From UBA3071 sp965369635 (GTDB taxonomy: Bacteria > Chloroflexota > Anaerolineae > UBA3071): 20,181 nucleotides of DNA. Position numbers and translations under genes: made by a program. The notes beneath the pieces are model-generated. The model was not told where the DNA came from. It searched no databases and saw nothing but the letters and a program-made list of their open reading frames with translations. Below, one piece after another: positions 6,995 through 13,960 of the stretch (position 1 is its first letter; every line of letters starts with the position of its first letter). The stretch covers positions 1-20,181 of the forward strand of contig CBDURC010000021.1 of assembly GCA_965369635.1 (NCBI GenBank), in the 5' to 3' direction.

Positions 6995-8029
6995 TCAGAC
7001 CGTCGCCAAAGTCTCCTCCATCTCGCTTTTCTGAGCAGCGATCTCCTGGCGCAATCGCTTGATGTCGGCCAGCAGTGCCATGTCCCGCTCGTCGCCCAGC
7101 ACTCGCAGCCGATGCTTTCGGAAGGCCAACTCTGTCAGCAAGCGGTGCACGCGCCCTTGGCGACGTGCCTCTTCCCGTCCCCCCCGTGTCCAGGCCGCCC
7201 ACCACAGCCGCAAACGCCGACCGTATGCCGACGCCGCCGAGTACTCCGACGTCGTCAGCAATATGTCCACTTCCTCCCCCAGTTCCGTTTCGATCCATTG
7301 CCGTTCTTGGCGCCAGGCCAGCAGCACGATGACGAGCAGCACCAGTATCCCCCCACTATCGGTCAGCAAACTCAGCAAGAGGCCGCCCAGGGATACATCG
7401 GCCAGCGAGACACCCAGATTGTGCAGACCGTGAAAGGTCATGGCCGCGGCCAGGCCCACCAGTGGCATCAGCCAGCGCAGACAGCCGCGCCGCGCCAGCC
7501 TCGCCATGCCCAACCCGGCCCCGCTGAGGGCAGTGAAGAAAGCGTGATTGAGGCCAAACAGGACAACTCGCAGAAAGACCACTACTCCCCAGCCCGTCCA
7601 TCCTCCTTCAAGAAAGGTGGAGAGGAAGTAGAGCAGGTTCTCGGTCATGCTGAAACCGATGCCCACCAGCGCCCCGTAGACCACGCCATCCAGCACGTTG
7701 TCGAACTCGCGGCGGAAGAACAGCAAGAGGCCCACCAAGGCCAGGGCCTTGGCCACCTCTTCCACCACAGGTGCCACGGCGCTCGCTTCCAACACATTGG
7801 CCAGCCGTTCAGCTTGCAGTCCAGCCAGCGGTACACCAAACAGCGTCTCCGCCAGCAGAGAGATGAGGATGGCGGGAACCGCCCCCCAAACGAAGGCCAC
7901 GGCCAGCAGTCCCAACGGCTCTTTCTCGTACCGATCGCCCCACCAGATCAGCAAAGCGTACATGACTGTGGGCACTGCTGTCGCCAGGAGGGAGAGAATC
8001 ACCACCAAGACATTGCTGGCGAAATCCAC
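6995..8029 (-). CDS. PrsW-family intramembrane metalloprotease-like protein
   Basis: 344 aa. The start is set at GTG 8029, because GGAGG precedes it by 5 nt; the 24-codon extension to 8101 would overlap the preceding PHP gene. About seven to eight membrane segments lie between residues 5 and 240. PrsW/CAAX-protease-like motifs are present: DRYEKEP (32-38), APVVEEVAKA (86-95, with E90/E91), FSMTENLLY (126-134, E130), a His in GLNHAFFTA (H162) and a His in MTFHGLHN (H200). PrsW cleaves anti-sigma factors within the membrane in Bacillus; the substrate here is unknown. After about residue 240 there is an extra soluble, charged tail of about 100 residues (RQERQWIETELGEEVD, later RLRQEIAAQKSEMEE), likely helical or coiled coil, not part of the protease core. 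The gene starts 14 nt after the PHP gene stops, so they are probably co-transcribed. Confidence 0.88.
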   Translation of the reverse strand: MDFASNVLVVILSLLATAVPTVMYALLIWWGDRYEKEPLGLLAVAFVWGAVPAILISLLAETLFGVPLAGLQAERLANVLEASAVAPVVEEVAKALALVGLLLFFRREFDNVLDGVVYGALVGIGFSMTENLLYFLSTFLEGGWTGWGVVVFLRVVLFGLNHAFFTALSGAGLGMARLARRGCLRWLMPLVGLAAAMTFHGLHNLGVSLADVSLGGLLLSLLTDSGGILVLLVIVLLAWRQERQWIETELGEEVDILLTTSEYSAASAYGRRLRLWWAAWTRGGREEARRQGRVHRLLTELAFRKHRLRVLGDERDMALLADIKRLRQEIAAQKSEMEETLATV

Positions 8030-8043
8030 TTGAGCCTCCGCGT

Positions 8044-8700
8044 TCAGACCCAACCTAACTGGCGCAGTGGTTTGGCGATGGTGGAAGGGAAGTGCACCCA
8101 AAGGCCGTTGGACCTTCCGCCGACTTTGCCTTGGGCCAGGCTCTGCAAGAACTCCTCTGGCCCGTCGAAGGGCGGCAGTTCCACGTAGCCACGCCCCAGT
8201 TCCCAGAGGGTATGCGCATCGCTTCCCGCCGTGGCAAGTTTACCGTAATGATCGGCCCATTCCCTGGCTTGGCGATTATCGCGCTGCAACAAACAGCGGG
8301 CGTTGAACACCTCCAACGCATCCACCTGGTCAATGATCTCCAGCAGAGCTCCGACAGCCAGCGCCGAAGAGCGCAGACTTTCGAAAGGATGGGGGACGCT
8401 GATCACTGCCCCCTGCTCCCGCAGGTGAGTAATGGCCTCCTGCGGCGTGAGATCTCTGGGCACCTCTTCTCGCAAGAAATAGGCAATGAGCTCGCCCTGC
8501 GTGGTGTCAATCTCCTGGCCCACAATAATCAGGTCGGGAGCCAGTTCCTGTGCCGCCAGCGCTCCGGCGATGGTGTTGTGGTCGGTGATGGCGATCTTGC
8601 TCAGCCCTTTGCGGCGGCAGGCAGCGATGAGTGCGGGCAGCCTCGTCAGGCAGTCCCCAGAGTAACGTGTGTGAACGTGAAGGTCGACTTTCCAGATCAA
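8044..8700 (-). CDS. PHP-domain metal-dependent phosphoesterase
   Basis: About 218 aa. PHP motifs in order: DLHVHTRYSGD, AITDHNTIAGA, GQEIDT, ISVPHPF, and LATAGSDAHT. These supply the His/Asp/Glu ligands of the usual metal centre. Family members hydrolyse phosphoesters (for example histidinol phosphate or small nucleotides); the exact substrate cannot be read. The start is uncertain. The TTG at 8700 gives MIWKVDLHVHT, the usual start-to-motif spacing in the family, but lacks a good ribosome site. ATG at 8769 and TTG at 8811 would add residues encoded by hairpin-rich, non-family-like sequence (8726-8782). The gene follows EF-G2 and precedes the PrsW-like gene on the same strand. Confidence 0.85.
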   Translation of the reverse strand: MIWKVDLHVHTRYSGDCLTRLPALIAACRRKGLSKIAITDHNTIAGALAAQELAPDLIIVGQEIDTTQGELIAYFLREEVPRDLTPQEAITHLREQGAVISVPHPFESLRSSALAVGALLEIIDQVDALEVFNARCLLQRDNRQAREWADHYGKLATAGSDAHTLWELGRGYVELPPFDGPEEFLQSLAQGKVGGRSNGLWVHFPSTIAKPLRQLGWV

Positions 8701-8753
8701 TGTGAAGATCCCAAGTTCCGGGTTCCCCGCCGCGGGGCATACTTGCACAGAGC

Positions 8754-8781
8754 GGCCACCCGGCATCATTGCCAGGTGGCC
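8754..8781 (-). terminator. Hairpin between the EF-G2-like and PHP genes
   Basis: Arms 8754-8764 and 8771-8781 match at 10 of 11 positions, with a 6-nt loop. It lies about 90 nt after the EF-G2 stop codon. There is no U-run on the minus strand, so it may be a weak terminator or RNA-processing hairpin. Its presence argues against the longest PHP start. Confidence 0.35.
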
Positions 8782-8867
8782 ATTTCTTCTCTTCTCGTAC
8801 CTAAGATGCAAACCAACGTCTCGGAACCTCCACCGCTTTGAGCTGTGATTTGCTCAGTCTAGCTGCT

Positions 8868-10934
8868 CTACGCCTCCCGCTTGGCCTTGGCGATCACGCC
8901 CTCGACGGCGTGGGAGGGCACGATCTCGTAGTGGGAGACTTCGATCTCGTAGACGCCGCGCCCCTGGGTCATGGAGCGAAGGTCTGTGCCATAGCGCTGT
9001 ATCTCTGCCAACGGAGCCCGGGCCGTGACCACGCTCTTGCCCTTTTGCTGATCCATGCCCATCACTCGCCCTCGCCGGGTGTTAAGGTCGCCCAACACGT
9101 CCCCCATGAACTCCTCAGGTACAGTGATGGTTACGTTCATGATGGGCTCCAGGAGAACCGGCCCGGCTTGCATGAACACCTTCTTGAAGACCTCGCGCCC
9201 GGCGATTTGGAAGGCGATGTCCTTGGAGTCCACTGGGTGCTGCTTGCCATCGTATACCTCGCAGCGCACATCCTCGATTGGATAGCCCGCTAGCACGCCC
9301 CTCTCCAGCACCGACTTGATGCCCTTTTCGATCGAAGGGAAGAAGGATGAGGAAATTGCACCGCCGAAGACGCGCTTGGTGTTGTACTCGAAGCCCTCGC
9401 CCCGTGCCAAGGGCTTGACTTCCATGTGTACTTCGGCAAACTGGCCTGCCCCGCCGGTCTGCTTCTTGTGCCGATAGTAGTCACTGGCCGAGCGGGTCAC
9501 CGTCTCCCGATAGGGCACCTTGGGGATAGAGGTGGTCACTCCCACACTGAACTTCTCCTGCAACCGGCGCACGCCGATGTTCACGTGTGCCTCTCCCATG
9601 CCGGCGAGGATGGTCTGCCGGGTGCTCGGCTCCTGCCGCCAGCGGAGGGTGGGGTCCTCCTCGCACAGGCGTGTCAGGGTGGAGCCCATCTTGGCCGAGT
9701 CGGCCTGGGTCTTGGGGTTCACCGCCACCTCGTAGAGCGGATAGGGGTAGCTGGCAGTAGGCAGTATGAGCGGATGCCCCTTGTCGGCCAGTGTATCACC
9801 CGAGCGGGTCTCTGTGAGCCTGGTCACGGCGCCGATGTCTCCGGCCACCACCTGAGCGATAGCATTCTGTTCCCTGCCCCGCATCATGTAGAGCTGGCCG
9901 ACGCGCTCCTCCTCGCCGCTAGAGACGTTGAAAACGCGACTGTCAGAAGGCAATGTACCCGAATAGACGCGGAAGTAGCTCAGCCTGCCTACGTAGGGGT
10001 CGGCCAACGTCTTGAAAACCAGCGCCGCCAGCGGCCCTGCAGCGTCTGGGGCCAGCGTCTCATCTGCTTCGGTTACCGGACTGGCGGCCGTGACCGCGCC
10101 CGCTTCGCCTGGCGAAGGCGCGAAATCAACGATGGCCTGCATCAACGGCTGGATGCCGACGTTCCGAAGGGCCGAACCGCAGAAAACCGGAACCATCGTC
10201 CCCTCGCGCACACTCTGTCGCAAGCCCTGGATGATCTCTTGGGGCGATAGATCCTCTCCTTCCAGATACTTCTCGATCAACGCATCATCCGTCTCCGCGG
10301 CAGCCTCCACCAATTGGATTCGCGCTTCCTCCGCCTGATCGATCATCTCGTCCGGTATCGGCGCTTCTTCGCCCTTCTCGCCCAGATACGCCTTCATGGT
10401 CACCAGGTCCACCACGCCACGGAAATCCGTCTGCTTGCCGATGGGCAGTTGCAACGGGATGAAGTTGGCGTCGAGACTCTCTCGCAGCGAAGCCAGTGCT
10501 CGGTCGAAATCGGCGTTTTCGCGGTCCATCTTGTTGATTAACAGCAGGCGCGGCAGTTGCCGCTTGTCGGCATAGCCCCAAACCAGCTCGCTGCCCACCT
10601 CGACGCCAGCGACTGCGTCCACCAGCACCAGGGCAGCGTCGACCACCTGGATGGCGCTCAGCATGTCGCCCACGAAATCAACGTAACCTGGCACATCGAG
10701 CACGTTGACCTTGTTGCCGTTCCATTCATAGGGCAGCAGCGACATCTGGACGGAAATCTTGCGCCGGATCTCTTCGGGGTCGTAGTCGGAAATGGTGTTA
10801 CCGTCGTCAACACGTCCCAGCCGGTTGATGGCTCCACTGTTGAACAGCATAGCCTCGCCCAGCGACGTCTTGCCGGCCCCTCCGTGTGACAGCAACACCA
10901 CATTGCGAATCTGATCGGTCTTGTAAATGGTCAT
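8868..10934 (-). CDS. fusA: Elongation factor G-like GTPase (EF-G2 type)
   Basis: 688 aa, full EF-G length. G1 is SHGGAGKTS (16-24), G3 is DVPGYVDF (80-87), G4 is NKMD (134-137), followed by the domain II-V pattern of translation GTPases (for example PYRETVTRSA, GQFAEVHMEV, SSFFPSIEKG, RRGRVMGMDQ). Canonical EF-G has DTPGHVDF, with a His that positions the GTPase water; here it is Tyr (Y84), as in the EF-G2 subgroup. Switch I is also altered (RRKISVQ rather than RGITI). It is therefore probably not the main translocase. EF-G2 proteins have weaker or uncertain roles on the ribosome. The ATG at 10934 has AGGAGG 5 nt upstream. There are no rpsL/rpsG/tuf neighbours, which also fits a paralogue outside the str operon. 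The symbol is given for family only. Confidence 0.93.
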   Translation of the reverse strand: MTIYKTDQIRNVVLLSHGGAGKTSLGEAMLFNSGAINRLGRVDDGNTISDYDPEEIRRKISVQMSLLPYEWNGNKVNVLDVPGYVDFVGDMLSAIQVVDAALVLVDAVAGVEVGSELVWGYADKRQLPRLLLINKMDRENADFDRALASLRESLDANFIPLQLPIGKQTDFRGVVDLVTMKAYLGEKGEEAPIPDEMIDQAEEARIQLVEAAAETDDALIEKYLEGEDLSPQEIIQGLRQSVREGTMVPVFCGSALRNVGIQPLMQAIVDFAPSPGEAGAVTAASPVTEADETLAPDAAGPLAALVFKTLADPYVGRLSYFRVYSGTLPSDSRVFNVSSGEEERVGQLYMMRGREQNAIAQVVAGDIGAVTRLTETRSGDTLADKGHPLILPTASYPYPLYEVAVNPKTQADSAKMGSTLTRLCEEDPTLRWRQEPSTRQTILAGMGEAHVNIGVRRLQEKFSVGVTTSIPKVPYRETVTRSASDYYRHKKQTGGAGQFAEVHMEVKPLARGEGFEYNTKRVFGGAISSSFFPSIEKGIKSVLERGVLAGYPIEDVRCEVYDGKQHPVDSKDIAFQIAGREVFKKVFMQAGPVLLEPIMNVTITVPEEFMGDVLGDLNTRRGRVMGMDQQKGKSVVTARAPLAEIQRYGTDLRSMTQGRGVYEIEVSHYEIVPSHAVEGVIAKAKREA

Positions 10935-11046
10935 TCATGCCTCCTCAATTATGATGCTAGAATGTCGAACCCTGGCTATCGAAAGATCATCGAAGGGAAA
11001 AGGCACCAGGACCACTCTTCTCCTGGTCATAGAACGGTCTCCCGTC

Positions 11047-11206
11047 GGCAAGTGGTCTACCTCTTTTGTGTTGGTGCATTATCTTCACCGCAGAGCACGC
11101 AGAGTCCGCAGAGATCCAAAGGTTTTCTCGGCATGCTCGGCGGTCTCTGAGATAAGAAAGCGAGCAAGACTTGCACCAACACAATTGGGGAAGACTACCA
11201 CTTGCC
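11047..11206. mobile_element. MITE-like inverted-repeat unit containing CGCAGAG repeats
   Basis: The ends form a two-part inverted repeat: 10 bp perfect (11047-11056 / 11197-11206), then about 10-12 unmatched bases, then 13 bp perfect (11066-11078 / 11172-11184). Inside are three 9-bp direct repeats ending CGCAGAG (11087-11095, 11096-11104, 11105-11113). No ORF and no target duplication seen. Alternatives are a large structured RNA or a decayed insertion. Confidence 0.5.
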
Positions 11207-11258
11207 ACGATCCCGACTAACACATTGTAAATGAAAAGGAAGTAACTGTCAAAGGACA

Positions 11259-11430
11259 GGTGCATTTCAGTTTGGTGGTGAGTTGTGAACTAGTCGCCAG
11301 CACTCGTCGAAACGACCGCTCACAACGGCGGATCGCACGGAGAGTAGTCCCTCAGACCTTCTCCCAATGACTGAATGGTGATTGACTGCCAGGCATTATG
11401 TCACATCTCCAAGAAACTGAAATGCACCCC
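11259..11430. mobile_element. Small non-autonomous insertion (MITE) with 15-bp terminal repeats
   Basis: Perfect 15-bp inverted repeats GGTGCATTTCAGTTT at 11259-11273 and 11414-11428. The unit is about 170 bp with no ORF. The 9-mer AAAGGACAG occurs at 11251-11259 and again at 11431-11439, directly outside the ends (two extra C at the right edge, one-base overlap at the left), as expected for a target-site duplication. This is the best-supported insertion in the window. The transposase family cannot be told from the ends alone. Confidence 0.72.
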
Positions 11431-11442
11431 AAAGGACAGAAG

Positions 11443-11497
11443 CAGGTATCAGTTATCAGTGATCGAGGCTCGTGTTCCCTGAGACCCAATCCCTGAT
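11443..11497. repeat. Dispersed 'ATCAG' word repeat, copy 1
   Basis: CAGGTATCAG (11443-11452), then CAGTGATC (11457-11464), and on the other strand ATCAGGGATTGGG (complement of 11485-11497). The same three words recur in one orientation at 15754-15785. See the matching entry there. Confidence 0.6.
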
Positions 11498-11511
11498 ATC
11501 CAATACCCACC

Positions 11512-12837
11512 TTAGCCTCGATACTGCCGCACGATTTTCAAGTCGCTGCCCACCATACGGAAGGCTCGCCGTTCCGCCTCGTGCTTGATGCGTTCCTCAT
11601 CGAGTGTCAGCAGTGCCCGGTTGCGCATCAGCCAGCGGCCAGCCACCAAAACGTCGCTGACGTCTGGCGACTTGGCAGCGTAGAGGACGTTGGACACCAG
11701 GTCGTGCCGCGGCCAGAGGTGCGGTTTGTCGAAGTCGAGAAGAATGAGGTCTGCCGGGCGGCCCGGCGCCAGGACGCCGCTTTCGGGGAAGCCCATGGCG
11801 CGGGCGCCGTTCTGCGTGGCCAAACGCAACGCCAGATCTCCGGGCATCACCTCTGGGTCTCTCCGGTCGTGCTTCTGAACCAGCGAGGCCAGACGCGCTT
11901 CCTCCAGCATGTCCAGATCATTGTTCGACGCCGCGCCGTCCGTGCCCAGGGCGACGTTGACGCCGCATTCCAGCAGTTCCGGCACCGGTGTGGTCCCCAT
12001 GCCCAGCTTCATGTGGCAGCCAGGACACTGTACCACGTGCACACCCCGCTCGGCCAGGATCTCACGCATCTCCGATTCCTGCAGGTAGATGCAATGGGCA
12101 GCAATGGTGGGCACGTTGAATATGCCACTGGCTTCCAACACCTGCACCGGCGTGCGGTCATAGCGCTCCAGCGAGTTATCTACCTGCTCCTGCGATTCGG
12201 AGACGTGGATGTGGATGCCTACGCCCAGGCGGGCAGCCACGGCAGCCGTACGGGCCAGGAAGTAGTCCGAGCAGATGTAGGGCGAATGCGGACCCAGTAG
12301 GGTGCGGATGCGGCCATCGGCCACACCTTGCCATCGCTGTACGAACTCCAGCGTGCCCTGCAGGTCGGTGCCGATCTCGCCTTCCTCCAGGCCGAAGACG
12401 CACCAGGCCAGCGTGGCCCTCAGTCCGCTTTCCTCGACGACCTTGGCCACCTGATCCATCCAGAAGTAGTGATCGGCGAAGCCCACAGTGCCGGAACGGA
12501 TCATCTCGGCCGCGGCCAGCGCGGCACCCCAGTAGACGTCCTCTTCCTCCAATGCCGATTCCGCCACCCAGATGCGCTCGTTGAACCAGCGGTCGAGAGG
12601 CAAGTCGTCGGCCCAGCCGCGCACCAGCGTCATCGCCGCGTGGGTGTGGGCGTTGAAGAAGCCAGGCATGGCCACGCGGTTGTGGCCATCCACGGTCTCG
12701 TTGGGGGCAAAATCGGCAGGAGCCTGACCCACCGCCACGATGCGCCCATCGGCGATGGCCAGCTCAGCGCCCCGCAACACCGCACCTTGCTCATTGAGTG
12801 TGATGACATCCACGTCGCGGATTAGGATTCTGGACAT
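11512..12837 (-). CDS. mtaD: Amidohydrolase, probable 5'-methylthioadenosine / S-adenosylhomocysteine deaminase
   Basis: 441 aa, the normal length for the MtaD/TrzN/AtzB group. Metal ligands are visible: FNAHTH (H64, H66), HIHVSES (H211, with E214 close by), AAHC (H248) and GTDGAASNN (D300). The C-terminal part has the typical GARAMG...SGVLAPGRPADLILLD pattern that closes the composite beta domain. Family enzymes deaminate MTA or SAH to inosine derivatives in the methionine/SAM salvage pathway; guanine or s-triazine deaminases are close relatives, so substrate is probable, not certain. The ATG at 12837 has GAGGAG 6 nt upstream, and a sigma-70-like promoter lies at 12868-12896. No other methionine-salvage gene is adjacent. 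The gene is divergent from the slipin gene. Confidence 0.88.
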   Translation of the reverse strand: MSRILIRDVDVITLNEQGAVLRGAELAIADGRIVAVGQAPADFAPNETVDGHNRVAMPGFFNAHTHAAMTLVRGWADDLPLDRWFNERIWVAESALEEEDVYWGAALAAAEMIRSGTVGFADHYFWMDQVAKVVEESGLRATLAWCVFGLEEGEIGTDLQGTLEFVQRWQGVADGRIRTLLGPHSPYICSDYFLARTAAVAARLGVGIHIHVSESQEQVDNSLERYDRTPVQVLEASGIFNVPTIAAHCIYLQESEMREILAERGVHVVQCPGCHMKLGMGTTPVPELLECGVNVALGTDGAASNNDLDMLEEARLASLVQKHDRRDPEVMPGDLALRLATQNGARAMGFPESGVLAPGRPADLILLDFDKPHLWPRHDLVSNVLYAAKSPDVSDVLVAGRWLMRNRALLTLDEERIKHEAERRAFRMVGSDLKIVRQYRG

Positions 12838-12867
12838 CGGTTGCTCCTCATCGGGATAGATGCATGC

Positions 12868-12896
12868 ATTATAGCACGGCCCATTTTCACAGCCAA
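12868..12896 (-). promoter_or_regulatory. Sigma-70-like promoter for the amidohydrolase
   Basis: Minus strand: TTGGCT (12891-12896), 17-nt spacer, TATAAT (12868-12873). The predicted start is near 12861, with a leader of about 24 nt to the ATG at 12837. It is back-to-back with the slipin promoter, only 23 bp away, so one regulator could affect both. Confidence 0.6.
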
Positions 12897-12919
12897 AACG
12901 CCAAGGGCAGTTGAACTAC

Positions 12920-12948
12920 TTGCCATTTGGTCCGATGTGCAGTATAAT
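12920..12948 (+). promoter_or_regulatory. Sigma-70-like promoter for the slipin gene
   Basis: TTGCCA (12920-12925), 17-nt spacer, TATAAT (12943-12948): five of six and six of six consensus bases. The predicted start is near 12955, with a 5' leader of about 55 nt to the ATG at 13010. Its position also shows that the in-frame extension from 12911 is not the real N-terminus. Confidence 0.7.
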
Positions 12949-13009
12949 CCAAATGCGTCTATTGGTACCGGTTTCATCACATCTCGTCACAGCTCAAGGA
13001 GGGCATCTC

Positions 13010-13786
13010 ATGTCACAGCTACTCACTTTCCTCTCAACCTTCGGCATCTTCATCATCGCCTTGCTGGCCATCGCCGGTTCGGCCGTCAAGATCGTACAGG
13101 AGTACGAGCGGGGGGTCATCTTTCGCCTGGGGCGGCTGGTGGGGGCCAAGGGGCCAGGCCTCTTCTTCATCATCCCCATGGTGGACCGCATGGTCAAGGT
13201 TGACCTGCGCGTGATTACGTTGGACATCCCCGCCCAGGAGGCGATCACCAAAGACAACGTCACCGTCAAGGTGGATGCAATCGCCTACTTCCGCGTCGTA
13301 GACCCTTCCAATGCTATCGTCAAGGTGGAGAACTATAGGCAAGCCACCTGGCGCATAGCTCAGACCTCGCTGCGCAGCGTCGTGGGGCAGTCCGAGCTGG
13401 ATGAGCTGCTGATACACCGCGAGCAGATCAACCTCCGGTTGCAGCAGATCATTGACCAGCACACCGAACCCTGGGGCATCAAGGTCAGCATCGTGGAGAT
13501 CAAGGACGTGGAGCTGCCTGATACGATGAAGCGAGCCATGGCTCGCCAGGCCGAGGCGGAGCGAGAGAAGCGCGGCAAGATCATCCACGCCGAGGGTGAA
13601 TTGCAGGCCTCGGAAAAGCTGGCGGAAGCGGCCCACGTCATGTCGCAGGAACCGGCTGCTATCCAGTTGCGCTACCTGCAGACACTGCTGGAGATCGCTG
13701 AGGACAAGACATCCACTATCATCTTCCCTCTGCCCATGGAGCTCCTCAGGGGAATCACAGGATTGGTTGACCGCGCTGGGCGATAA
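13010..13786 (+). CDS. Slipin/stomatin-like SPFH-domain membrane protein
   Basis: 258 aa from the ATG at 13010 (AAGGAGG about 8 nt upstream). One membrane segment at about 5-26, then the stomatin signature VQEYERGVIFRLGR (29-42) and the SPFH domain to about 200 (KGPGLFFIIPMVD, ITLDIPAQEAITKDNVTVKVDA). A charged helical stretch (MARQAEAEREKRGKIIHAEG) and a C-terminal segment IIFPLPMELL follow. Stomatins form oligomers in membrane microdomains and often sit next to an NfeD protease partner; none is present here. It has its own strong promoter and is followed by a hairpin (13855-13901), so it is probably transcribed alone. Confidence 0.94.
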   Translation: MSQLLTFLSTFGIFIIALLAIAGSAVKIVQEYERGVIFRLGRLVGAKGPGLFFIIPMVDRMVKVDLRVITLDIPAQEAITKDNVTVKVDAIAYFRVVDPSNAIVKVENYRQATWRIAQTSLRSVVGQSELDELLIHREQINLRLQQIIDQHTEPWGIKVSIVEIKDVELPDTMKRAMARQAEAEREKRGKIIHAEGELQASEKLAEAAHVMSQEPAAIQLRYLQTLLEIAEDKTSTIIFPLPMELLRGITGLVDRAGR

Positions 13787-13960
13787 GGCCGCCGACTGCG
13801 CCGCGCGCTGCCTGACTTTGTCGCGGGCTGAGTCGAGTTACTGCCTGACTTGATGTGTTTCGTGTTGCGTGCTGCCTGACCGAACACGCAACACGAGACA
13901 CGTCCGCGCAGTGATGCGCAGTTGCGGTTCACGGCGACCTCTTGCTCTGGAGAGACCCTG
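13787..13960. repeat. Slipin-PLD gap with three copies of CTGCCTGAC
   Basis: The 9-mer CTGCCTGAC occurs at 13808-13816, 13841-13849 and 13872-13880, about 32 bp apart; the last copy fills most of the loop of the hairpin at 13855-13901. There is no ORF or clear promoter in this gap. Confidence 0.6.
13855..13901 (+). terminator. Long hairpin after the slipin gene
   Basis: Arms 13855-13871 and 13885-13901 pair over 17 positions (one G-U) with a 13-nt loop; the core is CGTGTTGCGTG/CACGCAACACG, 11 bp perfect. It lies about 70 nt after the slipin stop codon. No U-run follows. The ACGCAACACG word recurs at 16558-16567 near other iterated words, so this may be a REP-like palindrome rather than a true terminator. 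Confidence 0.45.

Larger units (their letters stand above)
10935..11511. other. 577-bp non-coding gap rich in inverted repeats
   Basis: No ORF here has a convincing ribosome site or recognisable family. It holds, left to right: a short hairpin (7-bp arms 11005-11011 / 11021-11027), a MITE-like inverted repeat (11047-11206), a second MITE-like element with flanking direct repeats (11251-11439), and a word-repeat block (11443-11497). The EF-G2 promoter must lie here or be supplied by readthrough; I could not find a good -35/-10 pair. Confidence 0.7.

Noticed and set aside
8030..8101. N-terminal extension of the PrsW-like protein
   Set aside because: It overlaps the PHP gene end and has no ribosome site; GTG 8029 has GGAGG 5 nt upstream.
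6938..8188. 416-codon plus-strand ORF
   Set aside because: It is antisense to the PrsW-like gene; its Gln/His-rich product has no recognisable domain.
10961..10985. GGTTCGAC-like T-loop on the minus strand upstream of EF-G2, as a tRNA
   Set aside because: The flanking bases do not form a T-stem or acceptor stem, and no anticodon arm fits.
12911..13009. N-terminal extension of the slipin
   Set aside because: It would start upstream of the -35/-10 boxes; the ATG at 13010 has a strong ribosome site and the family's normal N-terminus.
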